From Roseiarcus sp963806935 (GTDB lineage Bacteria; Pseudomonadota; Alphaproteobacteria; Rhizobiales; Beijerinckiaceae), in NCBI GenBank assembly GCA_963806935.1, contig CAWEAT010000048.1, positions 29,660 through 93,659 of the forward strand: DNA of 64,000 nucleotides, in the 5' to 3' direction. Under the pieces are notes generated by a model. It saw nothing but the letters and a program-made list of their open reading frames with translations. It did no database searches and was not told where the DNA came from. This document shows positions 53,010 through 61,949 of the stretch, in pieces. Made by a program: the position numbers and the translations under genes. Within the stretch, counting starts at the first letter, position 1. Each line of letters begins with the position of its first letter.

Positions 53010-53726
53010 ATGATGGCGGAAGAGCTGTATCGCGATCAATTGTTGAGGGAGCTTGACCGTTCCGCGATCTTGCGCGCGCGCAATCTTGAGGACGCAGGCT
53101 TCAACGAGCGGCGAGTGGACTTGCGCGCTTGGCAGGCGTCGCGCCTCGCGCGGACGCATCAGGACTTGCTCGAGAGCCCCCGCTTTCACAACGCAGCTCA
53201 ATTCTTCCTCACCGACCTCTATGGCCCCCACGATCTGAGCCAACACATCGAGGAGGTGCGCCGCATTGTCCCGGTCATGATGCGCGTTCTGCCTGATTCG
53301 GGACTGGCCGCGGTCGCACACGCCGTCGAGCTCAATGCTTTGTCGGAAAGTCTTGACGCCGCCATGGTCGATGCGCTCGGCGCCGGGACAGCGACGATCA
53401 TCCCGGCGACTTACGCCGCAGCCTATCGTAAGATCGGCCGCGCCGAGGATCGAGCCCGCCAGATCGATCTCATCGCGCTGCTCGGCGGCGCGCTGGAAGG
53501 GCTGTCGCGCCAGCGCTTCGTCGGCGCGGCGCTCATAATGATGCGCGGACCGGCGCGAGCCGCGGGGCTCGGCGAGTTGCAGGGCTTTCTTGAGCGCGGC
53601 TACGCGGCGTTCCGGGCGATGCGGGGCGGCGCGGGCGAATTCGTCGCCGTTGTGGTCGCACGCGAGCGGTCCATCGCGCAGGCGCTGCTGGCTGGCGACG
53701 CCAGCGTGCTGCAGCCGGGGCCGTAA
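53010..53726 (+). CDS. Unknown conserved protein with an FFLTDLYGP motif
   Basis: 238 residues starting MMAEELYRDQLLRELDRSAI. It is helical throughout, without membrane segments. A distinctive block reads RFHNAAQFFLTDLYGPHDLS, followed by VRRIVPVMMRVLPDSGLAAV. I recall similar 'FFL.DLYGP.D' proteins of unknown function in other proteobacteria, but cannot assign a named family with certainty. It is divergent from the second WS/DGAT, with which it shares a 102-base promoter region. The amidase follows 44 bases downstream. Confidence 0.7.
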   Translation: MMAEELYRDQLLRELDRSAILRARNLEDAGFNERRVDLRAWQASRLARTHQDLLESPRFHNAAQFFLTDLYGPHDLSQHIEEVRRIVPVMMRVLPDSGLAAVAHAVELNALSESLDAAMVDALGAGTATIIPATYAAAYRKIGRAEDRARQIDLIALLGGALEGLSRQRFVGAALIMMRGPARAAGLGELQGFLERGYAAFRAMRGGAGEFVAVVVARERSIAQALLAGDASVLQPGP

Positions 53727-53770
53727 CTTCAGGCGCGACACGCGTCGGCCGGGCGAGAAGGGGAGATAGG

Positions 53771-55255
53771 TTGCGTTTTGACGAATACCGTAGCTACGAC
53801 GGCCTCGGACTCGCGAAGCTGATTGCAGAAGGGCAAGTTTCGGCGGCGGAAGTTCTCGAAGCGGCGATCGCACGCGCGGAAGCGGTCAATCCGCGTCTTA
53901 ACGCCATCGTCACTCGCATGGATGAAATCGCGCGGGAGCGGGCCCATCATTCGCTGACCGGCGTATTCGCCGGCGTCCCGTTCCTCGAGAAGGATCTCGG
54001 CCAGGAATATGCGGGAGTTCCCTGCTCGTACGGTTCGCGCGGCCTCAAGCGCACGGGTTTCGCGCCGGCGGTTCACAGCGAAATCACCGAGCGGTGGCTG
54101 AAGGCCGGCGCTCTGATCTTCGGCCGCACCAATACACCTGAATTCGGCATGCAACTCGTGACTGAGCCCGCCGCATGGGGTCCAGCTCGCAATCCATGGA
54201 ATCTCGAGCGGACGCCGGGCGGTTCATCCGGCGGATCGGCCGCTGCGGTCGCCGCCGGGATCGCACCGCTGGCCGGCGCAAACGACCTCGGCGGATCGAT
54301 CCGCATTCCGGCAGCCGTCTGCGGCCTGTTCGGCTTCAAGCCGGGACGAGGGCGCACACCTTGGGGACCGGAGCGCGGCGAGATGATATTCGGATCGGCG
54401 GTGAATCACGTCATTTCGCGGTCGGTACGCGACAGCGCGGCGATGCTCGATGCAACGCACGGCCCGGAACTCGCTTCACCTTTCCTGATCGCGCCGCCTG
54501 AGCGCCCCTTTCTTGAGGAAGTCAGACGCGAAGGCGCGCGGCTTAGGATCGCCTACTCGACCAGTTCGCCGCTCGGCGATCCGATCGACCGGGAAGCGGC
54601 GGCGGCGGTCGAAAAAGCGACCAAGCTGCTCGCCTCGCTAGGCCACGAGGTCGAGCCGGCGGCGCCGATGGTCGACGGAGTGGCGATGTTCGATGATTTT
54701 GCCAACCTTCTGTGCGCCGGGGCGGGCCTGATCACGAGCCTGGCAAAGCAACGAGCAGCCTGCAGCGATGCCGATTTCGAGCCGGATACGCGCCTTCTCG
54801 CGCGGCTCGGCCACGCGCTTCGCGCCGACGAACTGACAGCGAGTCTCGATCGATGCCAGGACTACGTGCGGACCATGAATGCGTTCCATTTGCGCTACGA
54901 CGTCTTCATGACGCCGACGACCGCAGCGCCTGCGCCGCGTATCGGCGAAACGGCGACGCCGCGAGCCCTATCGGCACTCGGGGCCGTGGCGGCAGGGCTG
55001 GGGTTGGCGCGCACGATTCTGCGATCGAGCCGCTTGGTGGCGCTCGTGCGGGCCAAAATGGCCTGGGCGCCGTTCACCGTGCTCGCCAACCTGACTGGCG
55101 CGCCTGCGATGTCCGTTCCCATGCACTGGACCCCGGAAGGATTACCGATGGGCGTCCATTTTGTGGCGCCGGCGTCTGGCGAAGGATTGCTGTTCCGCCT
55201 TGCGGGCGAGATCGAACGCGCGCAGCCGTGGTTCGATCTGACCGCGCCGCTATGA
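53771..55255 (+). CDS. Amidase-signature family hydrolase
   Basis: 494 residues from a TTG at 53771 with GGGGAGA upstream. The amidase signature reads TPGGSSGGSAAAVAAGIAPLAG, with the catalytic Lys in FLEKDLG, the cis-Ser in GGSSGGS and the nucleophile Ser in DLGGSIRIPAAVCGLFGFKP. Such enzymes cleave amides (fatty-acid amides, aryl acylamides, nylon oligomers and others). No GatB or GatC genes are nearby, so it is not the tRNA amidotransferase subunit. In a lipid locus a fatty-amide substrate is possible but unproven. The 126 bases after it hold only a 25-codon open remnant (55308-55385) I cannot identify. Confidence 0.88.
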   Translation: MRFDEYRSYDGLGLAKLIAEGQVSAAEVLEAAIARAEAVNPRLNAIVTRMDEIARERAHHSLTGVFAGVPFLEKDLGQEYAGVPCSYGSRGLKRTGFAPAVHSEITERWLKAGALIFGRTNTPEFGMQLVTEPAAWGPARNPWNLERTPGGSSGGSAAAVAAGIAPLAGANDLGGSIRIPAAVCGLFGFKPGRGRTPWGPERGEMIFGSAVNHVISRSVRDSAAMLDATHGPELASPFLIAPPERPFLEEVRREGARLRIAYSTSSPLGDPIDREAAAAVEKATKLLASLGHEVEPAAPMVDGVAMFDDFANLLCAGAGLITSLAKQRAACSDADFEPDTRLLARLGHALRADELTASLDRCQDYVRTMNAFHLRYDVFMTPTTAAPAPRIGETATPRALSALGAVAAGLGLARTILRSSRLVALVRAKMAWAPFTVLANLTGAPAMSVPMHWTPEGLPMGVHFVAPASGEGLLFRLAGEIERAQPWFDLTAPL

Positions 55256-55381
55256 CCGCGCCGCAGGGAACGAGCGACGCGCCCAAGGAGCACGGCCCGC
55301 GTAGACGGTCTACAACGGCTTCATCCGCCCGAGCCGCTTGGACGTGTTCAGCAAGATCTTCGGCGGCGGCGCCAGTCCCGC

Positions 55382-56334
55382 TTAGCGGATTGTCGCTGCT
55401 GCGGAGCGCGGCATGCGCCGGAGGAAGTCGGCAACGGCGTCGGGGGCGGTCACCGGCAGCATGTGGCCGCCTTCGATCAGTTCGAGGTTGAGACCGGGAA
55501 TCTGATCCTTGGTCGCTTGCCCGTGCAGGCGGTAGTCCAAAAGATTATCACCCTTGCCGAACAAGATCCCGACCGGGACAGTCAGCGTCGGATAGCGGCC
55601 AATCATCTCGGCGAAGCCGTCATTCACCGCTTCCAGGTCGGTCGACGTCGCATAAAAGCTGTTGGGTCTTAGGCCCAGCGCTCCGCCACCTCGGGACATG
55701 AAATCGGCGGGAACCTTTTCCGGCGCGAACACCTGCTTGAGAATTTGGGCGCCGTTCAAGATTCCGAACGGCGTCGCGAACGTCCAGGAGACGACCCAGC
55801 GCAGCAGCGGAGATCGAATGTCGAAGCCGCGAAACGGCTCGGGCGGCGTCGCGACGATCTGGGTGACAGGCGCGATAAGCGCGAGCCCGCTCGCGCATTC
55901 GGGATGGTCGAGCGCGACCGCAAGCGCGATCGCGCCGCCCAAAGAATGGCCGGCGACGAGAGGGCGGCCGAGCTTCAGCGCTTTTATCACTTTGGCCATC
56001 GCCTCGCCCTACGCGCGCAGGCGCGGGTCGGCGGCGCTCCGCCTTGTCGAATAGCCCGATCCGGGCCGATCGACCGCAATCACCCGGAACTCACTCGAGA
56101 GCCGGCCAACGAGCGCATAGGTGAAATTCCTCAATTGGCCACCGAGACCGTGGATCAGGATTAGCGGCGGACCCGTACCCCGGTCGATATAGTGGATGCG
56201 CTCGCCGTCGAGTTCGAGAAAGTGTCCGCGCGGCGGGCGGCGATCTCGACCTGTCGCGCCGTATAGGCGGCGAACCCGACGAGGCCGCAAATGACAATCG
56301 CCAGCAGCAGAAGGATTAGCGCGAGCGCGGTCAT
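55382..56334 (-). pseudogene. Alpha/beta-hydrolase (esterase), broken by a frameshift and an amber codon
   Basis: A membrane-anchored esterase. The N-terminus MTALALILLLLAIVICGLVG is a membrane helix. The frame then shifts near 56230-56237 (one base short) into PPRGHFLELDGERIHYIDRG and LILIHGLGG. A TAG at 56009-56011 interrupts the same frame before MAKVIKALKLGRPLVAGHSLGG, where a Gln (CAG) codon would fit. The rest is complete, with nucleophile GHSLGG, acid near GKGDNLLDY and His in GGHMLPV. Two independent lesions could mean real decay or poor sequence. It lies just downstream of the monooxygenase, a typical pairing in which the esterase cleaves the ester made by Baeyer-Villiger oxidation. 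Confidence 0.75.
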
Positions 56335-56374
56335 CTCGCCTCGGTAACTCGATTGAAAGTCGAGGACATGCCCC

Positions 56375-57894
56375 TCATGCGGCTCGGCCTGGTCGGCAGA
56401 GTCGCTTGAACTCGAGCGCGCCGTCATCGATCGGCGCGAAACGCAAGGCCATGATGTCGAGGACGTAGTTCTGGTTCATCAGCCAGGGCTTCTTCGTCCC
56501 CTGCTTCGGCAACAGGTTTTTCGCTCGCTGGATGTATCCTGACGTGAGCGGCAGGGTCGGCTCCTCGGCCGTTGCGGCGTCGTTCCGGCGCGGAGTGCAG
56601 ATCGCGTAGCCGCGGCGATCCATGTGATCGAGAAGTCGGCAGACATACTCGGCGATGAGGTCGGATTTGAGGGTCCAGGATGCGTTCGTATAGCCAAAAA
56701 CCGAAGCCAGATTTCGGAACGTCGCCGAACATCGCGCTCTTATAGATCGTCGTGCTCGCCACTTCGATCGGCTTGCCGTCGACCTCGATCCTGATCCCGC
56801 CCATCAGGCGCATCTTGAGCCCGGTCGCGGTGACGATGATGTCGGCTGCAAGCTCCTCGCCCGAAGTCAGACGAAGGCCGGTCTCGGTGAAGGTTTCGAT
56901 CTCGCCAGTGACCACCGACGCCTTGCCCGCCCGCAGCGCCGCGAACAAGTCGCCGTCCGGGACGAGGCACAGGCGCTGGTCCCACGGCTCGTAGCGAGGG
57001 CTGAAGTGTTTGGCGGCGTCGATCCCCGGTCCGACCGCAGCCTGCGCCAGCTTGAGGATTCCCGCCCGCACCGCAGCCGGTTTGCGCCGCGACAGCCGGA
57101 AGAGGTAGAGCTGCAAAGCGATGTTTTTCCAGCGCACGAAGGCGTGGGTAAGCCGGGCCGGAAACCATCGTCTGAAGCTTTTCGCCGTCGGGTCCTCGGA
57201 CGGTCGAGCGACGATATAGCTCGGCGATCGCTGCAGCATGACGACATGCGCCGCCGTCTCCGCCATGGCCGGGACAAGGGTGACCGCGGTTGCTCCGCTG
57301 CCGATGACGACCACGCGCTTGCCTTCGTGGCGCAAGTTTTCGGGCCACTGCTGCGGATGAATGATGGGGCCGGCAAATCTCTCCATGCCCGGCCAGCCGG
57401 GCATATAGCCTTCCGCGTATTCGTAGTAGCCCGCGCACAGAAGCAGAAAATTGCACGAGAACTCGCACTGTCTCACCACCGGGACTGGTCACGTCCAGCG
57501 TCCAGCACGCGTCCGCTGAGCGCCAGGAAGCGCGGACAACTTTGTTGCCGAAGCGGATCGCGCGATCCACGCCGTATTCCCGCGCGGTTCCGGTGAGGTA
57601 GCGAAGAATTGATGGCCCGTCGGCGATCGCCCTCGTGTCGTCCCACGGGCGAAAGGCGTAGCCGAACGTCGACATGTCGGAATCCGAGCGGATGCCGGGA
57701 TAGCGGAACAGGTCCCAGGTGCCCCCGATCGCGTCGCGCGCTTCAAGGATGACGAAACTCGTCTTCGGCCGCTTGCGGACCAGATGGCAGGCCGCGCCGA
57801 TCCCGGAAAGCCCCGCGCCGACGATGATGACGTCGAAGTCGGCGCCGGCTTTCCCCGGATTGTCGCGTATGTGCATCGCCGAGGGGGCGTTCAT
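56375..57894 (-). pseudogene. Baeyer-Villiger-type flavin monooxygenase (EthA-like), two +1 frameshifts
   Basis: Start MNAPSAMHIRDNPGKAGADF at 57894. The first part has the FAD site VIIVGAGLSGIGAA and ARDAIGGTWDLFRYPGIRSD. Frame shift one is near 57475, after GGETV, resuming as FSCNFLLLCAGYYEY. The second part has the class fingerprint FAGPIIHPQQWP (FxGxxxHxxxWP) and the NADPH site VVVIGSGATAVTL. Shift two is near 56698 in an A run, resuming as NLASVFGYTNASWTLKSDL. Removing one base at each gives about 505 residues, right for the EthA-like group, which oxygenates ketones to esters. Probably an intact gene with base-calling errors, paired with the esterase downstream. Confidence 0.82.
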
Positions 57895-58193
57895 CCGTCT
57901 GGTCCGCTGACGACGGCGAGACCCCGGGAAGGCTCGTCGTTTCGATGCTCGCCAATGACTGTAGAACGGCCGGTTCCCGGCGAGCAATGCGGGAGATGTG
58001 TTGGGTTGAGGTCGTCAGCGCGGCAAAATGTCCATGCTGTCGCGTCGTCGCCGCCATTCGTTGATCCGGCCAGCCGCGTCGATTATGGTCAAACGACAAG
58101 CAAAGGATGGCCGTCGCCAGATCCCGGATCGGGGCAGCGCGGCGAGCCGCCGGGGCGCCGGTATCAAGCTGGGGCTCTTACAGGGGAACGACC

Positions 58194-59003
58194 ATGGCTC
58201 TCGCGAACATCCTCGTCCATCTCGATTCGAGGCCGCGCACCGCAGCCCGCGTGGGCCTGAGCCTGCGCATCGCCGAACGGTGCGGAGCGCGCCTTACGGG
58301 GATGTTTGCCGAGCGGGCCGATGCCCATGTGGTGGGGACGGTCGCGACCTGGCCGAGCGCGCATTATGTCGCCGCGCGGGACAAGGCGCAGGCGGCGTTC
58401 GCGGCCGCAACCGCGCCGCTCAAGGACCGCGCCGCCTTTATCGACGTCAATCGCGGCAGCGACCACGAGATCATTCGCCGCGCGACGGAGATCGCACGCA
58501 CGTTCGATCTCGTCGTTCTTGGCCAGGCCCAAGATGATGTTCCGGTGCCGGCCAAACTGCCGGACGAGGTGATCGCCGAGAGCGGCCGGCCGGTCCTGGT
58601 GGTGCCCTATGTCGGAACTTACGCTGACGTTGGCGCCAGACCGCTCTTCGCCTGGCACGGAGAGCGCGGCGCCGCCCGCGCGGCCTTCGACGCCCTGCCG
58701 CTGCTAACGAACGGCTGCCAAGCACTCATTGTCGAAGTTGGCCACAAGGGCGATCAACGCTACGAATTCTCCGACCTTCTGGTCGCCAACCTCGCCCGAC
58801 ACAAAATCAACGCCCGCTACCAGCACGCCGTCGTCGACGATATTTCGGTGAGCGACGCGCTGCTCAGCGCCATTTCCGACCATTCTGCCGACCTGATGGC
58901 GATCGGCGCCTTCGACGCCGGCTGGCGCTTTTTGTTTGGCCACGGCTCCGGAACGCCGCAGATCCTCGCACACATGACAGCGCCGGTGCTGTTCTCGCAC
59001 TGA
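58194..59003 (+). CDS. Universal stress protein family protein
   Basis: 269 residues from the ATG at 58194 with AGGGGAA upstream. Two UspA-like halves: MALANILVHLDSRPRTAARV, DLVVLGQ and PVLVVPYVG in the first, and DLMAIGAFDAGWRFLFGHGSGTPQILAHM with PVLFSH in the second. The second half retains the Gly-rich G..G.........G(S/T) phosphate loop region in altered form. Soluble cytosolic protein, role in stress unknown. Divergent from the monooxygenase; the 299-base gap between them shows no other gene. Confidence 0.85.
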   Translation: MALANILVHLDSRPRTAARVGLSLRIAERCGARLTGMFAERADAHVVGTVATWPSAHYVAARDKAQAAFAAATAPLKDRAAFIDVNRGSDHEIIRRATEIARTFDLVVLGQAQDDVPVPAKLPDEVIAESGRPVLVVPYVGTYADVGARPLFAWHGERGAARAAFDALPLLTNGCQALIVEVGHKGDQRYEFSDLLVANLARHKINARYQHAVVDDISVSDALLSAISDHSADLMAIGAFDAGWRFLFGHGSGTPQILAHMTAPVLFSH

Positions 59004-59021
59004 GGCGCCGTCCGCCCGCGC

Positions 59022-60407
59022 TCACCCGACCTTGGCTGGTTTCGGATTCCGCCAGGGTCCATCAGCGCCGATGAGAGCCTCGGCCGCCTCGGGACCCCAG
59101 GTTCCGGGCGCATATTCAAGGGCCGGCGGCGGATTCACGAGGATCGGTTGGACGATCCGCCACTGCGCGTCGATCGCGTCCTCGCGTCCAAACAGTTCGT
59201 CGTTGCCGCGCATCGCGTCGCCGAGCAGACGCTGATAAGGAGGGATCAGCGAGGCGGCGCGTTCCGACAGCATGAGCTCCACACTTTCGCCGGTCATGCC
59301 TTCACCCGGGTGTTTCACCCGCAGGCCAATTGCGACGCCGACGTCCGGGCTTATCCTCAGGCGCATATAGCCGGGCGGCGCGTCGGCCTCGTCGCCGAAG
59401 GTCGCCCGTGGCGGGGGCTTGTATTCGACCGTGACCTCGGCAGCCGTCAAGGGCAGGCATTTGCCGGCGCGGATGTAGATCGGGACGCCCGCCCATCGCC
59501 AGGAATCGACCGACAATTTCACCGCGACATAGGTCTCAACGGTCGAGTCCGGCTTGACCCCCTTGACTTGCCGATAGCCGCGATACTGGCCCCGAACAAT
59601 GCTCGCCGCGTCCAGGGGTCTGACCGCTTTGAGGAGCGCGGCCTTCTGGTCCCGCATCAATTCATGGTCTTCGCCGGTCGGCGGATCCATCATCACGTTC
59701 GCGAGCACCTGAAGCATGTGGTTCTGCACCACGTCGCGAAGCGCTCCGGTCGCGTCGTAGAAACTGCCGCGATCGTCAACTCCAAACGCTTCCGCCATGG
59801 TGATCTGGATGCTGCGCACATAGTTGCGATTCCAGAGCGATTCGAATGGCGCGTTGGCGAACCGAGTGTAGACGATGCTCTGTACCGGCTCCTTGCCCAA
59901 ATAGTGATCGATGCGAAAGATCGCCGATTCCGGAAAATCCTCGTGCAAGCAGCGGTTGAGCGCTTTCGCCAATTCGCGATCGTGGCCGAACGGCTTCTCG
60001 ACCACCAGACGCGCGTTCTCGTTGAGCCCGCTGCGAGCGAGAGCGGCGACGACGACCGCGAACAGACTTGGCGGAATGGCGAGATAGTGCAGCGGCCGCT
60101 TCGCGTCGCCGAGCGTTTGCTTGAGCTTGGCGAAGGTCTGCGGATCGCCGTAGTCGCCGTCAACATAGCGCAGGAGCCCGAGAAGACGCGCCAATTTCGC
60201 GGGGTCAGCGCCTCCATGGCTCTCGATGCTCGCTTTGGCGCGCGCCTTCAAGTCATCGACCTTCCAGCCGCTCTTTGCGACGCCGACGATCGGGACATTG
60301 ACCCCTTCGTCGCCGACAAGACCCAGAAGAGCCGGGAAGATCTGCTTGAAAGCAAGATCGCCGGAGGCGCCGAAGAACACCAGGGCGTCGGATGGGGCGG
60401 CTTCCAT
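59022..60407 (-). CDS. zwf: Glucose-6-phosphate 1-dehydrogenase
   Basis: 461 residues. The nucleotide-binding start is LVFFGASGDLAFKQIFPALL; the substrate site is FRIDHYLGKEPVQ with the catalytic His and Lys; later segments are RNYVRSIQITMAEAFGVDDRGSFYD and AGKCLPLTAAEV. It oxidises glucose 6-phosphate to 6-phosphogluconolactone and makes NADPH. Edd, pgl or gnd genes do not accompany it here. NADPH for the acyl-CoA reductase is a conceivable link but not shown. Divergent from the FMN oxidase; the 217-base gap holds no gene. Confidence 0.95.
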   Translation of the reverse strand: MEAAPSDALVFFGASGDLAFKQIFPALLGLVGDEGVNVPIVGVAKSGWKVDDLKARAKASIESHGGADPAKLARLLGLLRYVDGDYGDPQTFAKLKQTLGDAKRPLHYLAIPPSLFAVVVAALARSGLNENARLVVEKPFGHDRELAKALNRCLHEDFPESAIFRIDHYLGKEPVQSIVYTRFANAPFESLWNRNYVRSIQITMAEAFGVDDRGSFYDATGALRDVVQNHMLQVLANVMMDPPTGEDHELMRDQKAALLKAVRPLDAASIVRGQYRGYRQVKGVKPDSTVETYVAVKLSVDSWRWAGVPIYIRAGKCLPLTAAEVTVEYKPPPRATFGDEADAPPGYMRLRISPDVGVAIGLRVKHPGEGMTGESVELMLSERAASLIPPYQRLLGDAMRGNDELFGREDAIDAQWRIVQPILVNPPPALEYAPGTWGPEAAEALIGADGPWRNPKPAKVG

Positions 60408-60624
60408 GCTGCTCTCACCTTCAAAAACGGGAAATCTGCCGCGGTCGGCGCCTATTTCGCGTCGAGAATTCCGTTGGCGTCAACCCCCTGCGAGCAGGTC
60501 CGGACAGCGGCCGCGATTCATGGGCGCGATATTCCTCGCACCAGCCATCAACGTCTTGCCGATCTGCGCGGCCATCCATAATCCTTCCCGGTGCGATCCC
60601 GGCGACCATGATTGGGGGGCGTTG

Positions 60625-61791
60625 ATGCCCGACTTCGGAGCCTATCAGAACGAGATCTACCTTGCCGGCCTCGCGGGCCGCCTGCCCCCGTTCCCGATGC
60701 GCTTCGACGAAATGGAGGCCAAGGCGCACGCGGCGATGCCGGAAAGCCTTGTGTCCTATGTCGCTGGCGGCTGCGGCGACGAGCACACGCAAGTGGCTAA
60801 CGTCGCCGCATTCGACAAATGGGGCCTCATGCCGCGCATGTTCGTCGGCGCCAAGCGGCGCGACCTCTCGGTTGAGCTGTTCGGCATGAAGTTGCCGTCG
60901 CCCTTATTCATGACCCCGAACGGCGTCATCGGGCTCTGCGCCCAGGACGGCCATGGCGACCTCGCGACTGCGCGGGCCGCCGCCCTGACCGGCGTGCCTA
61001 TGGTCGCCTCGACGCTTTCGGTCGATCCGCTCGAAACCGTCGCCGCCGAGTTCAAGGCGACGCCCGGCTTCTTCCAGCTCTATACCCCAACCGATCGCGA
61101 GCTTGCGGCGAGCCTGGTCAGGCGGGCTGAGCAGGCCGGTTTCAAGGCGATCGTCGTCACCCTGGACACCTGGATCACCGGCTGGCGGCCGCGCGATCTC
61201 AAGTCCGCCAATTTCCCCCAGCTGCGGGGCCATTGTCTCGCCAATTATTTCACCGACCCGCGCTTCTCGAAATTGCTGGGCGGGCCGCCTGAGAAGGATC
61301 TGCGCGCTGCGATCGCTGCGTGGGCGGCGATCTTCGGCAACCCGCTGACGTGGGACGACCTGCCGTGGCTGCGCTCTCTGACCCGGCTGCCGCTGATCGT
61401 CAAAGGCATATGCCATCCCGACGACGCCCGGCGCGCCATCGATGGCGGCGTCGACGGGATCTATTGCTCAAATCACGGCGGCCGACAGGCGAACGGCGGC
61501 ATCCCGGCCCTCGACATGCTGCCCGCGGTGGTGAAGGCCGCCGGAACTGTTCCGGTGCTGTTCGATTCCGGCATTCGCTCCGGGACCCACGTCGTCAAGG
61601 CGCTGGCGATGGGGGCGACGGCGGTCGGCGTCGGCCGCCCCTACGCCTATGGGTTGGCGCTCGGCGGGACCGAGGGCGTGGTCCACGTGTTGCGTTCGCT
61701 CCTGGCCGAAGCCGATCTCCTCATGGCGGTGAATGGCTATCCTACTCTGGCCGATCTTAAGCCCGAGGCGCTGCTAAGGGTGGAACGGTGA
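60625..61791 (+). CDS. FMN-dependent alpha-hydroxy-acid oxidising protein (lactate 2-monooxygenase-like)
   Basis: 388 residues from the ATG at 60625 with a G-run ribosome site; a longer frame overlaps zwf and is not used. The family features are YVAGGCGDEHTQVANVAAFDKW near the N-terminus, STLSVDPLETVAAE, GFFQLYTPTDRELAASLVRR, VTLDTWITGWRPRDL, the active-site SNHGGRQANGGIPALDML with catalytic His, and the FMN phosphate loop FDSGIRSGTHVVKALAMGA. Such enzymes oxidise L-lactate, glycolate or mandelate. The TGA overlaps the GTG of the next small gene. Confidence 0.88.
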   Translation: MPDFGAYQNEIYLAGLAGRLPPFPMRFDEMEAKAHAAMPESLVSYVAGGCGDEHTQVANVAAFDKWGLMPRMFVGAKRRDLSVELFGMKLPSPLFMTPNGVIGLCAQDGHGDLATARAAALTGVPMVASTLSVDPLETVAAEFKATPGFFQLYTPTDRELAASLVRRAEQAGFKAIVVTLDTWITGWRPRDLKSANFPQLRGHCLANYFTDPRFSKLLGGPPEKDLRAAIAAWAAIFGNPLTWDDLPWLRSLTRLPLIVKGICHPDDARRAIDGGVDGIYCSNHGGRQANGGIPALDMLPAVVKAAGTVPVLFDSGIRSGTHVVKALAMGATAVGVGRPYAYGLALGGTEGVVHVLRSLLAEADLLMAVNGYPTLADLKPEALLRVER

Positions 61792-61949
61792 ACGGGCTTG
61801 CAGCGGTGGCGAAGGCGGAGCGCGTCGCGCAGGAGGTGCGAGGCGACGCCCTCATGGGACTTGCCGAGAATAAGCTTGCGACCGCATCGCATGTCCTTGA
61901 TCATGTGTGCCGGATGTTGGCCACGCCGGCCGACGAGCCCGAGCCATGA
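61788..61949 (+). CDS. Translationally coupled small protein, 53 aa
   Basis: GTG start at 61788 overlaps the previous stop (GTGA), and its own TGA overlaps the ATG of the MFS gene (ATGA). The 53-residue product begins MNGLAAVAKAERVAQEVRGD and ends ADEPEP. It looks like a soluble helical protein without known motifs. The tight overlaps at both ends are the main support. Confidence 0.55.
   Translation: MNGLAAVAKAERVAQEVRGDALMGLAENKLATASHVLDHVCRMLATPADEPEP

Noticed and set aside
55308..55385. 25-codon open remnant after the amidase (VYNGFIRPSRLDVF...)
   Set aside because: Looks like the end of a lost gene but has no start, and I cannot identify a family.
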